The position numbers and the translations under genes were made by a program. Positions 36,216 through 44,512 of a stretch of DNA of 64,000 bases are shown here, piece by piece. The stretch comes from Pseudomonas putida (GTDB lineage: Bacteria; Pseudomonadota; Gammaproteobacteria; Pseudomonadales; Pseudomonadaceae): contig NZ_CP066306.1 of the NCBI RefSeq assembly GCF_016406145.1, positions 2,914,001 to 2,978,000 of the forward strand, given 5' to 3'. Under the pieces are notes generated by a model that made no database searches, had not been told where the DNA came from, and saw only the letters and a program-made list of their open reading frames with translations. Numbering within the stretch: position 1 is the first letter of the stretch; the number at the start of each line of letters is the position of its first letter.

Positions 36216-36929
36216 ATGGATTGGAAAGTATTTCTGCTGCGTGCCAGCATCGCATTGCTGCTTGGCGCCCTGATCGGTGCCGAGCGCCAGCTGCGCCAAC
36301 GCATGACCGGGCTGCGCACCAATGCGCTGGTCAGCACTGGCGCCTGCCTGTTCGTGCTGATGACCCAGGCGGTACCGGGCATGGCCCCCACCGATGCCTC
36401 AAGGGTTGCCGCCTATGTGGTCTCGGGGATCGGCTTTCTGGGGGGCGGTGTAATCATGCGCGACGGTTTCACGGTGCGCGGCCTGAACACTGCAGCCACA
36501 CTGTGGTGCACGGCGGCTGTCGGGGTGCTGTGCAGCCTCGGCCTGCTGCTGGAGGCCACCCTGGGTAGCCTGGTGGTGCTGTGTGCCAACATACTGCTGC
36601 GCGACATCGCCCAACGCCTGGACCGCCAGGGCGTGGTGCCGGCCAGCGAGGCCGAACAACGCTTCGAGGTGCGCGTGGTATGCCGTGCCGAAGATGAAAT
36701 TCAGGTACGCAGCCTGATGCTGCACAGCCTGGGCGACCCGGAACTGCGCCTGCAGTCGCTGCACAGCGAAGACTTGGCCAACCCTGCGCGCCTGGAGGTG
36801 CGCGCAGAGTTGCTCGGTAACCCACAGGCACCGGCGCAACTGGAGCGCCTGGTCAGCCGGGTAAGCCTGGAGAAAGGCGTCAGTTCGGTACGCTGGCAGC
36901 TACAGGCACAAGTCATGGCCACCGATTAA
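36216..36929 (+). CDS. mgtC: MgtC/SapB family protein
   Basis: Membrane protein of 237 residues: four to five N-terminal membrane segments with 'GALIGAERQLRQRMTGLRTN' and 'GIGFLGGGVIMRDG', then a soluble C-terminal domain (~150-237) of ACT-like type. MgtC homologues help growth at low magnesium and regulate F-type ATPase in pathogens. AGAGG precedes ATG 36,216. Convergent with the diguanylate cyclase, 12 bases apart. Confidence 0.9.
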   Translation: MDWKVFLLRASIALLLGALIGAERQLRQRMTGLRTNALVSTGACLFVLMTQAVPGMAPTDASRVAAYVVSGIGFLGGGVIMRDGFTVRGLNTAATLWCTAAVGVLCSLGLLLEATLGSLVVLCANILLRDIAQRLDRQGVVPASEAEQRFEVRVVCRAEDEIQVRSLMLHSLGDPELRLQSLHSEDLANPARLEVRAELLGNPQAPAQLERLVSRVSLEKGVSSVRWQLQAQVMATD

Positions 36930-36941
36930 GCGGGTCTTGGC

Positions 36942-38510
36942 TTAATTACCAGCACTCATCGCCATGCGATCAGCGACGGCATAGCCATCGCGCCCTTGGC
37001 GCTTGGCCTGATACAGCGCCCCGTCAGCCGCAGACATAAGGCTTTCGGGGCTGCTCGCATCCACTGCCGGATGCCCGACAGCAATCCCGGCACTGGCAGA
37101 TACAAGGCCAAGCGGGCTGCCGGCATGCTCGATCATCAGGCGGCGTAGCAGTTGCAGAATTTCATCGACAACCTGTTCGGCCCCCTTTACGTCAGTGTCA
37201 GGAAGTAAAACCGTGAACTCCTCTCCACCATAACGCACCGCCAGATCCGCCGGGCGCTTCAATACCTGCTGCAGCAATTCGGCAAAGCGGCGCAAGCATT
37301 GATCTCCCGCAGGGTGGCCATAGCGATCGTTGTACAGTTTGAAAAAATCAAGATCGATCATTACCAGCGCCACCGCATGCCCCAGTCGCCGCGCCCGGCG
37401 GATTTCCGCATCCAGTACCGCATCCAGCCTGCGGCGGTTTCCCAGCCCGGTCAGGCTGTCGGTCAGGGCCAGCGACCTGAGGGTCTGGTGGGCCTGGTGC
37501 AGCGCCCTTTCGATAGCGATCCGCTCACGCAACTGGCGCAATACCACCCAGCCGAAGCCACTCAACCCAACCAGCAAAAGCAGCAGAATGAAGGCTGACT
37601 TGATGACATCTTGCCGCCAGGGCGCAATGATCGACTCACGCGACAAGCCCGCCTCTACCACCAACGGATATCGCGTCAGGGCGCGATAAGCGTACAGGCG
37701 GGGCGTACCATCAACGACCGCCACCGCTTCAACCAGCCCTTCGCTCGCATGAGGCAGGTGATGTCGGAAGACTTCGCTGTTTGCAAGGCTGTGGCCGACT
37801 ACGTGTTCCACGAACGGCCGGCGTACCAGGATCGTGCCGTCTCGCTTGGCCAGCACCAGGGCGCCTCGCTCGTCGATCTTGAAATCACCGTAATAGCGCA
37901 CGAACCAGTCCACCTTGATGGTGCCGAGCAACACCCCGGCAAAGCTGCCATCGCGATTTTCCAGCCTGCGCGAGATTGGAATGATCAGGTCACCGGTGGA
38001 GCGGCTGCGTACCACCGAACCGATACGCACCTCACGGTCAGTGTGGGTCTGGTGGTAAGCAAAGTAGTCACGGTCGGCATTGTTGGCCTTTGCCGGGATG
38101 GAAGCCTGGTCGGTGACGATCCAGCTGCCATCCGGCCCGTATACGAACAAACCGTGCAGTTGCGGCATGATCGTTTTCTGTTGTGCCAGAAGGGCGTGCA
38201 AGCGGGGGCGATCGAGATGATCGAAACCATCGCCTTCAAGGCGCTCGGCCAGCACAGCGGTAATCGCGTCCACCTGGCGAATGGCATCTTCGGCGTGCTG
38301 CGCCGTGGCCCTGGCCAGGTTGCTGACAATATTCTCGGCATTGATGGAAGCCTGCCTGTAGTCGCGCCAGATACGCCACCCTTCGATCGATACGAAGGTC
38401 AGCAGCACAACCGCCATGAACGACAGCACCAGGCGGAACAGCGCCACCGCGCGAGCCTCACCGGTTACGGTGAAGAGCCCGTCTTCGTCCTGTTTTCCGC
38501 CCGCACCCAT
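36942..38510 (-). CDS. Membrane diguanylate cyclase with periplasmic sensor
   Basis: Protein of 522 residues: transmembrane helix ~25-45, a dCACHE-like periplasmic sensor (~50-300, 'NADRDYFAYHQTHTD'), a second helix (~308-328) and a GGDEF domain with 'RYGGEEF'. The inhibitory I-site RxxD is present ('RPAD', five residues before GGEEF), predicting product inhibition. Start at 38,510 has AAGGA upstream; the frame extends 12 codons further without a site. Confidence 0.9.
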   Translation of the reverse strand: MGAGGKQDEDGLFTVTGEARAVALFRLVLSFMAVVLLTFVSIEGWRIWRDYRQASINAENIVSNLARATAQHAEDAIRQVDAITAVLAERLEGDGFDHLDRPRLHALLAQQKTIMPQLHGLFVYGPDGSWIVTDQASIPAKANNADRDYFAYHQTHTDREVRIGSVVRSRSTGDLIIPISRRLENRDGSFAGVLLGTIKVDWFVRYYGDFKIDERGALVLAKRDGTILVRRPFVEHVVGHSLANSEVFRHHLPHASEGLVEAVAVVDGTPRLYAYRALTRYPLVVEAGLSRESIIAPWRQDVIKSAFILLLLLVGLSGFGWVVLRQLRERIAIERALHQAHQTLRSLALTDSLTGLGNRRRLDAVLDAEIRRARRLGHAVALVMIDLDFFKLYNDRYGHPAGDQCLRRFAELLQQVLKRPADLAVRYGGEEFTVLLPDTDVKGAEQVVDEILQLLRRLMIEHAGSPLGLVSASAGIAVGHPAVDASSPESLMSAADGALYQAKRQGRDGYAVADRMAMSAGN

Positions 38511-38564
38511 GGAAGTCCTTGCCCTCAAGCGTTTGCCGCCTGTCACTATAGATCACTGCTGCTT

Positions 38565-39347
38565 TCACGTACCCAGTTCGATCCATGCCGGTGCATGGTC
38601 GCTGGGCTTGGGCTCGTTGCGCACCCACGCGTCTACGCCGCCGGCCTTGAGGTGCGACGCGATGTCCGGGCTGAGCAACAGGTGGTCGATGCGCAATCCG
38701 GCATTGCGTGCCCAGTGATTACGGAAGTAGTCCCAGAAGGTGTAGATGCGTTCATCGGGATACAGCTGGCGAATGGCATCGGTCCAGCCTTGCTCAAGCA
38801 AGGCCTGGTAGCAGTTGCGCGACTCGGGTTGGAGCAAGGCATCCTTGAGCCAGGATTTGGGGTTGTAGATGTCGAAGTCAGTCGGCACGACATTGAAATC
38901 ACCCGCCAGCACAGTAGGATGGCCACTGCCCAGCAAGTCGTGCGCATGCTTGACCAGGCATTCGAACCAGCGCAGTTTGTACTCGAATTTCGGCCCCGGT
39001 TGCGGGTTGCCATTTGGCAGGTAAAGGCAACCTACCAGTACACCTTGTACTGCGGCTTCCAGATAGCGGCTCTGGCTGTCATCTTCCATGCCTGGCAGGC
39101 CGCGCCGAACTTCCAGCGGCTGGCTGTCGCGCGCGAGGATGGCCACTCCGTTCCACGAGGGCTGCCCCATGTACAGGCAGCCATAGCCTGCGGCTTCGAT
39201 GGCCTCACGGGGGAACTTCGTGTCGGCCGCCTTGAGCTCCTGAAGGCAGGCGACATCGGGCTTTTCCCGCTCCAGCCAGGCGAGCAGCGCCGGCAGCCGG
39301 CTACCGATGCCGTTGATATTGAACGTGGCAATGCGCAATGGCTTCAT
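38565..39347 (-). CDS. xthA: Exodeoxyribonuclease III (XthA family)
   Basis: Base-excision-repair nuclease of 260 residues. Key residues: 'ATFNINGI', 'CLQELKA' (catalytic Glu), 'VLAGDFNVVPTD' and C-terminal 'PSDHAPAWIEL'. It nicks DNA at abasic sites and trims 3' ends. ATGA overlap with the 80-residue gene upstream. Confidence 0.92.
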   Translation of the reverse strand: MKPLRIATFNINGIGSRLPALLAWLEREKPDVACLQELKAADTKFPREAIEAAGYGCLYMGQPSWNGVAILARDSQPLEVRRGLPGMEDDSQSRYLEAAVQGVLVGCLYLPNGNPQPGPKFEYKLRWFECLVKHAHDLLGSGHPTVLAGDFNVVPTDFDIYNPKSWLKDALLQPESRNCYQALLEQGWTDAIRQLYPDERIYTFWDYFRNHWARNAGLRIDHLLLSPDIASHLKAGGVDAWVRNEPKPSDHAPAWIELGT

Positions 39348-39586
39348 GTGCCAGGGTCATCCACATGACTTTGTACCGCCTCCTGCAGTGAGCCCATTTG
39401 GGCCTCGTCTGCCAAGGCCTTGAGGGCCAGCCAGTCATCCCAATCGATAGCGCCGTCATCACGGAGCGCTTCGGCGGTGCGTAGCAATTCGTGATGATAG
39501 GCATCCGGGGACTCACGGCGGTAACTGTCATCATCGTATTGCGCGTACCACGCCTCAAGTTCGGGAATGCTGCGCTCTATGCTCAT
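39344..39586 (-). CDS. Hypothetical protein upstream of xthA
   Basis: Acidic protein of 80 residues ('ELEAWYAQYDDDSYRRESPD', 'IDWDDWLALKALADEAQMG'), predicted helical, no recognised domain. AGGAGCAG lies upstream of the ATG. The 4-base overlap with xthA implies coupled translation. Confidence 0.75.
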   Translation of the reverse strand: MSIERSIPELEAWYAQYDDDSYRRESPDAYHHELLRTAEALRDDGAIDWDDWLALKALADEAQMGSLQEAVQSHVDDPGT

Positions 39587-39769
39587 ACCCTGCTCCTTCG
39601 CGGCAACCTTTGAATGTGTGAGCGTTACTGCTGCGTATCGTTCAACCTAGGCGTCGCGGTGATCACTTGCCCTGACAAAAAGCCCTGAAAAAAATTAAAC
39701 CTATGCTCACCTCCCTGGCTCAACCGTACGCGACACTGAGGTCGCGCCACCGATAGCAAGGAGTGAAAC

Positions 39770-40270
39770 ATGAGCAATCTGTTCATAAAACGCGCAGGTT
39801 TGTCGCTGGTGCTGGGCATGGCGTCGCTGCAGGCCCAGGCGGCTTCCTCCGATGACTTTGTCGATGCAGCCACCGAGGCAGGTATCGCCGAGGTGGTCAC
39901 CGGTAATCTGGCCCTGGAAAAGAGCCAGAACGCTGATATCAAGACCTTCGCCCAGCATGTGGTCACCGATCACACCAAAGCCAACCAGAAGCTCGGCGAC
40001 ATCGCTCGCAAGCTGGATATCAGCGTGCCCGATGAGGCGGCGCTGACCGACAAGGTCAAGAAAATGATCCTTGAATGGCGCGAGGAGTCGTTCGACAAGT
40101 CCTATGTCAACAACCAGGTCGATGCCCACGAAAAAACCGTGGAGCTGTTCAAGAAAGAAGCCGCTTCGTCCGACAAACCAGAGCTTAAGGCTTTCGCCAG
40201 CGAAACCCTGCCAACGCTCGAGAAGCACCTGGAACAGGCCAAAGCCCTGCAGGCCAAGCATGGCAAGTGA
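39770..40270 (+). CDS. DUF4142 periplasmic helical protein
   Basis: Protein of 166 residues with a signal peptide ('MSNLFIKRAGLSLVLGMASL' to AQA-ASS) and a ferritin-like four-helix DUF4142 domain ('FAQHVVTDHTKANQKLGDIA', 'ETLPTLEKHLEQAKAL'). Family often stress-linked; function not established. AAGGAG precedes the ATG. Followed by a small gene 13 bases on. Confidence 0.88.
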   Translation: MSNLFIKRAGLSLVLGMASLQAQAASSDDFVDAATEAGIAEVVTGNLALEKSQNADIKTFAQHVVTDHTKANQKLGDIARKLDISVPDEAALTDKVKKMILEWREESFDKSYVNNQVDAHEKTVELFKKEAASSDKPELKAFASETLPTLEKHLEQAKALQAKHGK

Positions 40271-40283
40271 TCGGAGGACACAC

Positions 40284-40535
40284 ATGACTAACGATACTTT
40301 GCAGACCGAAATACTGACGCGTCTGCTGCACGCCCACCCACAGGGCTTGGGCAAGGAAGTGCTGGATAACTATCGCGGTGAAAATGCCGTTGCCGATGCG
40401 CTCAAGACGCTGCAGGAGCATGGGCTGATTCACGATGGCAGCGTAACGGTCGACAGTAACCGGCAGTTCAGTGTCAACTATCCGATCAAGCTCTCTGCAG
40501 CGGGTGTCGATGCTGCGAAGCGGGTGGAAAGCTAA
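40284..40535 (+). CDS. Small winged-helix-like hypothetical protein
   Basis: Protein of 83 residues. 'TLQTEILTRLLHAHPQGL' and 'ALKTLQEHGLIHDGSVTV' suggest a helix-turn-helix plus wing. ATG 40,284 follows a clear GGAGG. Probably cotranscribed with the DUF4142 gene. Function unknown. Confidence 0.72.
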   Translation: MTNDTLQTEILTRLLHAHPQGLGKEVLDNYRGENAVADALKTLQEHGLIHDGSVTVDSNRQFSVNYPIKLSAAGVDAAKRVES

Positions 40536-40572
40536 ACAACTCTAGCGACCCATCTTTCGATCCTTTGAGCGT

Positions 40573-40608
40573 GCGTTGCGGGAGCCGGCTTGCCGAAACC
40601 TGCAACGC
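40573..40608. terminator. Hairpin between convergent genes
   Basis: GCGTTGCGGG at 40,573-40,582 pairs with CCTGCAACGC at 40,599-40,608 (9 of 10 bases), loop 16 bases. It lies between two stops facing each other; a REP-like AGCCGGCTTGCCG occupies the loop. Confidence 0.55.
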
Positions 40609-40613
40609 TTCCT

Positions 40614-41594
40614 CTACCGTGTGGTTTGACTCTCCCGAAGCACCTTCAGCGCTTCATCACGCCTGAGCAGTTCCTCTTCCAGAAACTGCAACTGCCTGCC
40701 CTGCTCTGCACAGAGCGCACGTTTGTCTTCCAGGCTTTGGCCCTGCGCCTGCAATTGCCTGCGCATTTCGTCACTGGCCCCCTGCGCTTGCGCCAGGATC
40801 GTGCGCAAGCCTTGGATCTGCGTATCACGCTGTTCCAGCAATTCATCCAGCGCCTTGCGCTCGCTACTGGCCTGGCGGTGCTCGCCAAGCAAACGCTCGT
40901 TGTCCCGATGCAGGCGCGTCAGTTCATCCTGCTTGACGATCATGCCTTGCTGAAGCTGGCGTAATTCGAGTTGCAACTGTTGCACCTGTGCCTCATGGCG
41001 ACGCAGGTCTTGGTCGCGCTGCTCGCGGCTGGCGCTTCGGTAATGTTCCAGAGCGTCCCGTGCATGCTGATGTTTTTCTTCCAGCGAGCGCACCTGTTCG
41101 TCCTTGTCGGCCAAACGCAGCTGCAGTTCACCCAGCGACTGGTTCAGGCTGGCGCCACGCAATTGCTCGGCTTGCAGCGTGCTCTGGGTGGCGCTGAGCC
41201 GCTCCGACTCGGCGGCCAGAGCTGCGGCCTGGATCTGCTGTTGCTGATGCGCTGCGGCCAACGCCTGCTGAGCCAGTTGCAGCTGGCTCTGGAGCTGCTC
41301 CTGTTGCTCTTTGAAGGTCGCTTCAATTTGCTCGATACGTGCATCGGCCTCTTCCTGAAGCTGCTCTGCCAGCTGCGCGACCAGCTTGGCCAGTGTATCG
41401 CTCAGGGCCGGCGCGCCTTGAAGCGCCGCAGGCTTCTGGCCTTCCAGCTCTTTCAGGTAACGATGAATGGTGGTTTTGGAGCCGGTATTGCCCAGTTCGA
41501 TACGTACGGCATCGATGCTGGGGTACTCGCCCCGGGCAATCAGCACTTGCCTTGCCTGCTGCACTACCGCCTTGTTTATGCCGCCCCGGGCCAT
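40614..41594 (-). CDS. KfrA-like coiled-coil DNA-binding protein
   Basis: Protein of 326 residues. Residues ~1-60 form the KfrA N-terminal DNA-binding domain ('GINKAVVQQARQVLIARGEY', 'GNTGSKTTIHRYLKELE'); residues ~70-310 are a continuous Gln/Glu/Leu-rich coiled coil. On plasmids KfrA is autoregulatory and aids stable inheritance; this copy sits in chromosomal context. A perfect palindrome lies 23 bases before its start. Confidence 0.85.
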   Translation of the reverse strand: MARGGINKAVVQQARQVLIARGEYPSIDAVRIELGNTGSKTTIHRYLKELEGQKPAALQGAPALSDTLAKLVAQLAEQLQEEADARIEQIEATFKEQQEQLQSQLQLAQQALAAAHQQQQIQAAALAAESERLSATQSTLQAEQLRGASLNQSLGELQLRLADKDEQVRSLEEKHQHARDALEHYRSASREQRDQDLRRHEAQVQQLQLELRQLQQGMIVKQDELTRLHRDNERLLGEHRQASSERKALDELLEQRDTQIQGLRTILAQAQGASDEMRRQLQAQGQSLEDKRALCAEQGRQLQFLEEELLRRDEALKVLRESQTTR

Positions 41595-41616
41595 GATTGC
41601 TCCTACGATTTCGTAT

Positions 41617-41632
41617 CATGGTACGTACCATG
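41617..41632. promoter_or_regulatory. Palindromic operator candidate for the KfrA-like gene
   Basis: CATGGTACGTACCATG is a perfect 16-base palindrome, 22 bases upstream of the KfrA-like start, in an AT-rich region. Since KfrA is known to autoregulate through repeats at its own promoter, autoregulation here is a reasonable inference. Confidence 0.6.
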
Positions 41633-41813
41633 TATTTACGTAGCAATTTTGTCTTTTTCCAGGCAATAACTCAACCCATTTATAAGATGTAATAATCACG
41701 GCTTATCGCATGAGAGGGTGTGCAAAGCGGGTTTTGAATGGGCTGGCGAGGGGATGGCAGTACGAAAGGTGCTGAAAAGTGATTACTGAAGGTGCCTTGA
41801 AGTTGAATAGCGC

Positions 41814-41830
41814 TTGAGTCCACCATGGAC
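41814..41830 (+). promoter_or_regulatory. Shared operator motif, copy 1
   Basis: TTGAGTCCACCATGGAC, with the inverted core GTCCA-CCA-TGGAC, ends 43 bases before the YheO-like start. It matches copy 2 at 42,520-42,536 in TTGAGTCnAnnnTGGAC. Confidence 0.55.
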
Positions 41831-41873
41831 AAAACGGCTATCTGCCAAATCAAGTACCCACGCCCGGCTCAAG

Positions 41874-42488
41874 ATGAACATCGAAAACTACAAGGCAATC
41901 GCCGACAGCATTGCGCTGCTGCTCTTCCCCCATGCCGAAGTGATCGTCCACGAGGTGCAAAGCCAGACGGTCGTCCACATCGCCAATAATTTTTCCAAAC
42001 GCAAGATTGGCGATGACTCGGCACTGGACCTTGAACTGGGCGACTTTCGCAACGCCGCCAAGCTCGGCCCATACGAAAAGCTCAACTGGGACGGTCAAAA
42101 GATCCGCTCCATTACCACGGTGCTTTACAACCAGAACGGTGAAGCCGAACACCTGCTCTGCATCAACCTGAATTTCTCGGTACTGGAACACGCACGCGAA
42201 GCGCTGGATGCGTTTTTCCAGATAAGCCGTTTGGTGCCGCAGCCCGATGCGCTGTTCAAGGATGACTGGCAGGAACGCATCAATACCTTCCTGCACGCGT
42301 GGCTGAAGGAGCGCAACTTGTCGCTGCGAACGCTGAAGATGAAAGAGAAACGCACACTGGTGGAAGCGTTGCACGCAGAAGGCGCATTCGAGGGGCGCAG
42401 CGGGGCCGACTATGTGGCCAATGTGCTGAGCATGGGCCGGGCGACTGTTTACAAGTACCTCAAGGAACTGAGGGACCAACCCGTCTGA
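41874..42488 (+). CDS. YheO/DauR-family transcriptional regulator
   Basis: Protein of 204 residues: YheO-like PAS domain (~5-120, 'LLLFPHAEVIVHEVQSQTVV') and a C-terminal helix-turn-helix (~150-200, 'YVANVLSMGRATVYKYLKEL'). DauR of this family controls D-arginine catabolism. Start at ATG 41,874 fits the family; the upstream 20 codons run through the operator copy. Upstream of the dehydratase and reductase genes, which it likely controls. Confidence 0.88.
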   Translation: MNIENYKAIADSIALLLFPHAEVIVHEVQSQTVVHIANNFSKRKIGDDSALDLELGDFRNAAKLGPYEKLNWDGQKIRSITTVLYNQNGEAEHLLCINLNFSVLEHAREALDAFFQISRLVPQPDALFKDDWQERINTFLHAWLKERNLSLRTLKMKEKRTLVEALHAEGAFEGRSGADYVANVLSMGRATVYKYLKELRDQPV

Positions 42489-42519
42489 TCGAGTGGTCAA
42501 CACTTGTCTGTTATAGATA

Positions 42520-42536
42520 TTGAGTCTATTGTGGAC
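42520..42536 (+). promoter_or_regulatory. Shared operator motif, copy 2
   Basis: TTGAGTCTATTGTGGAC ends 28 bases before the dehydratase start and repeats the motif found before the regulator gene, with 13 of 17 positions identical. Confidence 0.55.
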
Positions 42537-42564
42537 TGAATATCCATGTACGGACGCTACCACA

Positions 42565-43542
42565 ATGCCTGCCGATGCCCCGAACCTGTCTTCCCTGTAC
42601 CAAGCGATCGCTGATGCACACCAGGCACTGCGCCCTGAGGTAAATGTCACCCCGCTCGACTTCAGCCCAGGGCTTTCGGCAATGACCGAATGCAACGTGT
42701 ACCTCAAATGCGAACACCTGCAACACACTGGCTCGTTCAAATTCCGCGGTGCCAGTAACAAGGTTCGCCTGCTGCCGGCCGAGCAACGCGAACTGGGCGT
42801 CATCACGGCCTCCTCTGGCAACCATGGGCAAGCGCTCGCGCTTGCCGGCAAGGTAATGGGAGTGCCTGTCACCGTTTACACCACCACTTCGGCGTCGTCT
42901 TACAAGCTGGGTGCAATTCGCGCGCTCGGCGCCGAAGTGATAAGCCTCGATCTGGATCCTTTGGGTGTGGAGCTTGAAGCGGCGCGTCAGGCTGCCCTCC
43001 AAGGCAAGCCTTTTGTATCGCCCTACAACGACCTTGAAGTGATCGCCGGCCAAGGCACCATCGGGATGGAGCTCTTTGAACAGGCACCGGACCTGGACGC
43101 AGTGTTCGTGGCGGTCGGCGGCGGCGGCATGATTTCGGGTATCGGCGCGGCACTGCGGGCACTCAACCCAGGCATCGAGATCATTGGCTGCTGGCCGGCG
43201 AATGCCCCTACCCTGCAGCGCTCGCTCGAAGTCGGGGAAATCATCGACATGCAAGAGCAGGACACCATCTCCGACGGTACAGCCGGTGGGGTCGAGCCAG
43301 GCTGCATCACCTTCCCCCTCTGCCAGGCGCTGCTGTCGCGTACCGTGCTCGTCAGCGAAGAAGAGATAAAGGCGGCGATGCGCGATGTCGCCAACCACGA
43401 GCGCTGGATCATCGAGGGCGCTGCCGGTGTGGCGGTGGCCGGCATGCAGAAAATGGCCAAGGCATACCGCGGCAAGCGCGTCGCGGTCGTCATTTGCGGC
43501 CGCAACATCGTGCTCGATAAATTCCTCGAGGCTGTTCAATGA
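42565..43542 (+). CDS. PLP-dependent threonine/hydroxyaspartate dehydratase family protein
   Basis: Fold-type II PLP enzyme of 325 residues. The PLP lysine is in 'TGSFKFRGASNK', the phosphate-side loop is 'SSGNHGQALA' and the glycine loop is 'VAVGGGGMISG'. Close families are threo-3-hydroxyaspartate ammonia-lyase (BhcB-like), EutB and threonine dehydratase; it lacks the regulatory domain of IlvA. ATG 42,565 is favoured. The stop overlaps the reductase gene (ATGA). Confidence 0.85.
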   Translation: MPADAPNLSSLYQAIADAHQALRPEVNVTPLDFSPGLSAMTECNVYLKCEHLQHTGSFKFRGASNKVRLLPAEQRELGVITASSGNHGQALALAGKVMGVPVTVYTTTSASSYKLGAIRALGAEVISLDLDPLGVELEAARQAALQGKPFVSPYNDLEVIAGQGTIGMELFEQAPDLDAVFVAVGGGGMISGIGAALRALNPGIEIIGCWPANAPTLQRSLEVGEIIDMQEQDTISDGTAGGVEPGCITFPLCQALLSRTVLVSEEEIKAAMRDVANHERWIIEGAAGVAVAGMQKMAKAYRGKRVAVVICGRNIVLDKFLEAVQ

Positions 43543-44489
43543 AAGTGTTCAGCAAGCAACAGGTCACTGCTGGGCTCGATATGGAGCTGGCGGTGCAATG
43601 CCTGGAGGAAGGTTTCATCGCGTTCTCCCAAGGCAAGGTCCAGGTACCACCGGTACAAGCATTCGCCTTCCCTCAGGCCAACGGTGACTGCTGTATCAAG
43701 TCAGCGCATGTCGAGGGAAGCGACACGTTCACGGTGAAGCTGTCCACCGGTTTTTACGACAACCCGTCAAAGGGGCTACCAAGTAATGATGGCTTGATGC
43801 TGGTAGCCTCCGCCAGCACAGGCCAACCGCTTGCCTTGTTGCAGGATGAGGGCTGGCTGACCTGCATCCGCACCGCGCTGGCCGGGCGCATCGCCGCCCG
43901 CCTGCTGGCCCCCGCAAACGTGAAAGCGATTGGTATTCTGGGCACCGGCACCCAGGCGCGCATGCAGCTGGAGCAACTGGGTGCAGTCACCCCCTGCCGC
44001 ACCGTGGTGGTGTGGGGGCGCGGTGATGCTGAACTGGCAGCCTACAAAACCTTTGCCAACGACCTGGGTTATGAGGTGCAGGTAACGCGCAACGCCGCAG
44101 AGGTTGCACAGGCCGCTAACCTGATCGTCTGCGCAACACCTTCACGTGAGCCGCTGTTGCAGAGTGAATGGGTGCAACCTGGCACCCATATCACCGCCGT
44201 TGGCGCCGATGCGCCGGGCAAACAGGAGCTTGACCCCGCGCTGGTTGCACGGGCCGACCGCATCATCGTCGACTCCCTCTACCAGTGCAGCCAGTACGGC
44301 GAAGTCTCTCACGCCCTGAAGGCCGGCCTGATCGTCGAGCAGCAACTGACCGAGCTTGGTGCCCTGCTTGAGGGCCGCGCCACCGGCCGTGAGCATGACG
44401 CCCAGATCACGCTGGCCGACCTGACCGGGGTCGCCGTGCTGGACGCCCAGATTTCAAGCTGCGTATTGGCGTCGCTCGCTGCGGGTTGA
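43539..44489 (+). CDS. Ornithine cyclodeaminase / mu-crystallin family reductase
   Basis: Protein of 316 residues with the NAD(P)-binding 'IGILGTGTQARMQLEQL' and 'TVKLSTGFYDNP' of the OCD/mu-crystallin family, which includes BhcD iminosuccinate reductase, EutC and pyrroline-2-carboxylate reductases. Coupled to the dehydratase; a paired dehydratase/imine reductase acting on a hydroxy-amino acid is plausible. Convergent with the BCCT gene. Confidence 0.86.
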   Translation: MKVFSKQQVTAGLDMELAVQCLEEGFIAFSQGKVQVPPVQAFAFPQANGDCCIKSAHVEGSDTFTVKLSTGFYDNPSKGLPSNDGLMLVASASTGQPLALLQDEGWLTCIRTALAGRIAARLLAPANVKAIGILGTGTQARMQLEQLGAVTPCRTVVVWGRGDAELAAYKTFANDLGYEVQVTRNAAEVAQAANLIVCATPSREPLLQSEWVQPGTHITAVGADAPGKQELDPALVARADRIIVDSLYQCSQYGEVSHALKAGLIVEQQLTELGALLEGRATGREHDAQITLADLTGVAVLDAQISSCVLASLAAG

Positions 44490-44512
44490 CGGGCGCAGCC
44501 GCGTCAGGTCAC

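Noticed and set aside
37611..39368. 585-codon + strand frame across the diguanylate cyclase and xthA
   Set aside because: It is antisense to two genes with intact domains and has no recognisable motif or ribosome site.
41339..41669. Frames on the + strand through the KfrA-like coiled coil
   Set aside because: Repetitive Gln/Leu codons of the coiled coil give open frames on both strands; no start site supports them.
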